Source: Silene noctiflora
Lineage: Eukaryota; Streptophyta; Magnoliopsida; Caryophyllales; Caryophyllaceae
Assembly: GCA_009801015.1 (NCBI GenBank)
Contig: VHZZ01000218.1
Location: 201,102-249,319, forward strand
DNA length: 48,218 nucleotides
Direction: 5' to 3'
Below, in pieces: positions 47,401 through 48,218 of this stretch. Both the position numbers and the translations under genes were made by a program. Under the pieces are notes generated by a model that saw only the letters and a program-made list of their open reading frames with translations, had not been told where the DNA came from and did not search any database. How positions within the stretch are numbered: the stretch's first letter is position 1; the number at the start of each line of letters is the position of its first letter.

Positions 47401-47564
47401 CAAGTTTCTTATTGGACCGTCCTATACATTCTCCGTAATTGTATTACGGAAAGAGAACTTATATGTGGAGAATAATTGGGCTGAGCAATTGGGTTTAGAG
47501 GAGCTAGGGATACTTTCTTGGCCCAAAATAGGCTCCCTAATCCAAGTTTCATCAAATCTATATA

Positions 47565-47859
47565 CTCCCTCCTATTCTACATAACACTCCCCTTTCCTCT
47601 CTGGCACAAAAATTAAGAATTTGATTAAAATAAGTATAAAGTATTGTTGTGGGTTGAGGTGATTGGAGAGAGGGAAGGTATTGTGAGTGTTATTGTGGAG
47701 TGAGGTGAATAAAATAAGGATAAAGTATTGTATTGTGGGATATTGTTGTGGGATGTGGTGATTAAAATAAGTATAAAACTTTACCAAAAAAGGAAATAGG
47801 GAAGATATTGTGAATAGACAAAAAAGGAAATAGGGAGGGTTATTGAGAATAGGAGGGAG
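47565..47859. mobile_element. Stowaway-like MITE with internal repeats, 295 bp
   Basis: Left end CTCCCTCCTATTCTACATAA; right end, reverse complemented, CTCCCTCCTATTCTCAATAA. TA at 47563-47564 and 47860-47861 flank it. Inside, GATTAAAATAAGTATAAA occurs twice and AAAAAAGGAAATAGGGA occurs twice. About 160 bp upstream of the probable ARID leader exon, so it may lie in that promoter. Confidence 0.8.
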
Positions 47860-47861
47860 TA

Positions 47862-48218
47862 TATTATTATGGGATGTGCTTTTTCACATACGAATTTTAC
47901 TCTTTCANATACGCCTTTTACAATTTTATCCTTGTTATTTTTTCATTCCTTCATCAATTTTTTTTTTCTCCCTTCACTTATCTCCCTTCACCACCAACAC
48001 CCCTTGCTTCGTCAAGACTGCCTACCCCTTGCTCCGTCAGTATTAGCAGTACATGAAACCGTGTAAAAATGGAAATTAAACGATGAAGAGACAATTGATA
48101 AACAAAATCAAACTTGTACTCCACATTGTACTTATTGCTTACAACATCAAAGCATCACATAATAAATATCGATAATTGCTCAAACCTCTAATGCCTATTT
48201 AAGATTAGGTATCACCAA
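47862..48218. other. Right edge, no gene seen
   Basis: AT-rich sequence with one ambiguous base at 47907. Three open frames overlap it but all cross the ambiguous base and match nothing known. Confidence 0.5.

Overview
This window is nuclear DNA from a flowering plant. Evidence: long AT-rich intergenic stretches, genes split into 4-13 exons with GT/AG introns, predicted plastid transit peptides, and six genes from typical plant families (plastid RsmI, BELL homeodomain, plastid HflX, class III peroxidase, MATE/DTX transporter, ARID-HSP20). The many short palindromes built on AAGACGG and the SINE-like tails suggest a eudicot, perhaps Caryophyllales. That placement is an impression from repeat style, not a proof. 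I rebuilt gene models by hand from frame, splice dinucleotides and family conservation; all six main models keep an open frame across every junction.

Layout: 1-4.9 kb is gene-free and repeat-rich. A 9-exon RsmI-like 16S rRNA methyltransferase lies at 4960-10248 (+). About 10-20 kb is gene-free and packed with miniature elements: Stowaway-like, hAT-like, fold-back, and a 0.75-kb inverted pair. A complete 4-exon BEL1-like TALE homeodomain gene lies at 21683-24466 (+), with two tiny uORFs including AUG-UAA in its probable leader. A second, truncated BELL-like ORF follows at 25444-25764 (+). A 13-exon chloroplast HflX GTPase lies at 26659-31839 (+). A PRX9-like class III peroxidase lies at 33273-34766 (+), converging on an 8-exon MATE/DTX transporter at 39580-35251 (-). 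A 13-exon ARID-HSP20 nuclear protein lies at 46905-41127 (-), with telo-box motifs around its leader. A Stowaway-like element and unannotated sequence close the window.

The genes do not form an operon or an obvious cluster. The two plastid-translation genes (RsmI methylates the small-subunit rRNA decoding site; HflX acts on stalled or stressed ribosomes) are about 16 kb apart, probably by chance. The BELL gene plus adjacent BELL fragment looks like the remnant of a local or dispersed duplication.

I found no convincing novel multi-gene system. The best leads are the truncated BELL ORF, the AUG-UAA uORF overlapping another uORF upstream of the BELL start, a duplicated 3' splice-site region in HflX intron 1, the long inverted MITE pair at 15.8-16.5 kb, and a cohort of miniature elements, two with perfect 8-bp target-site duplications.
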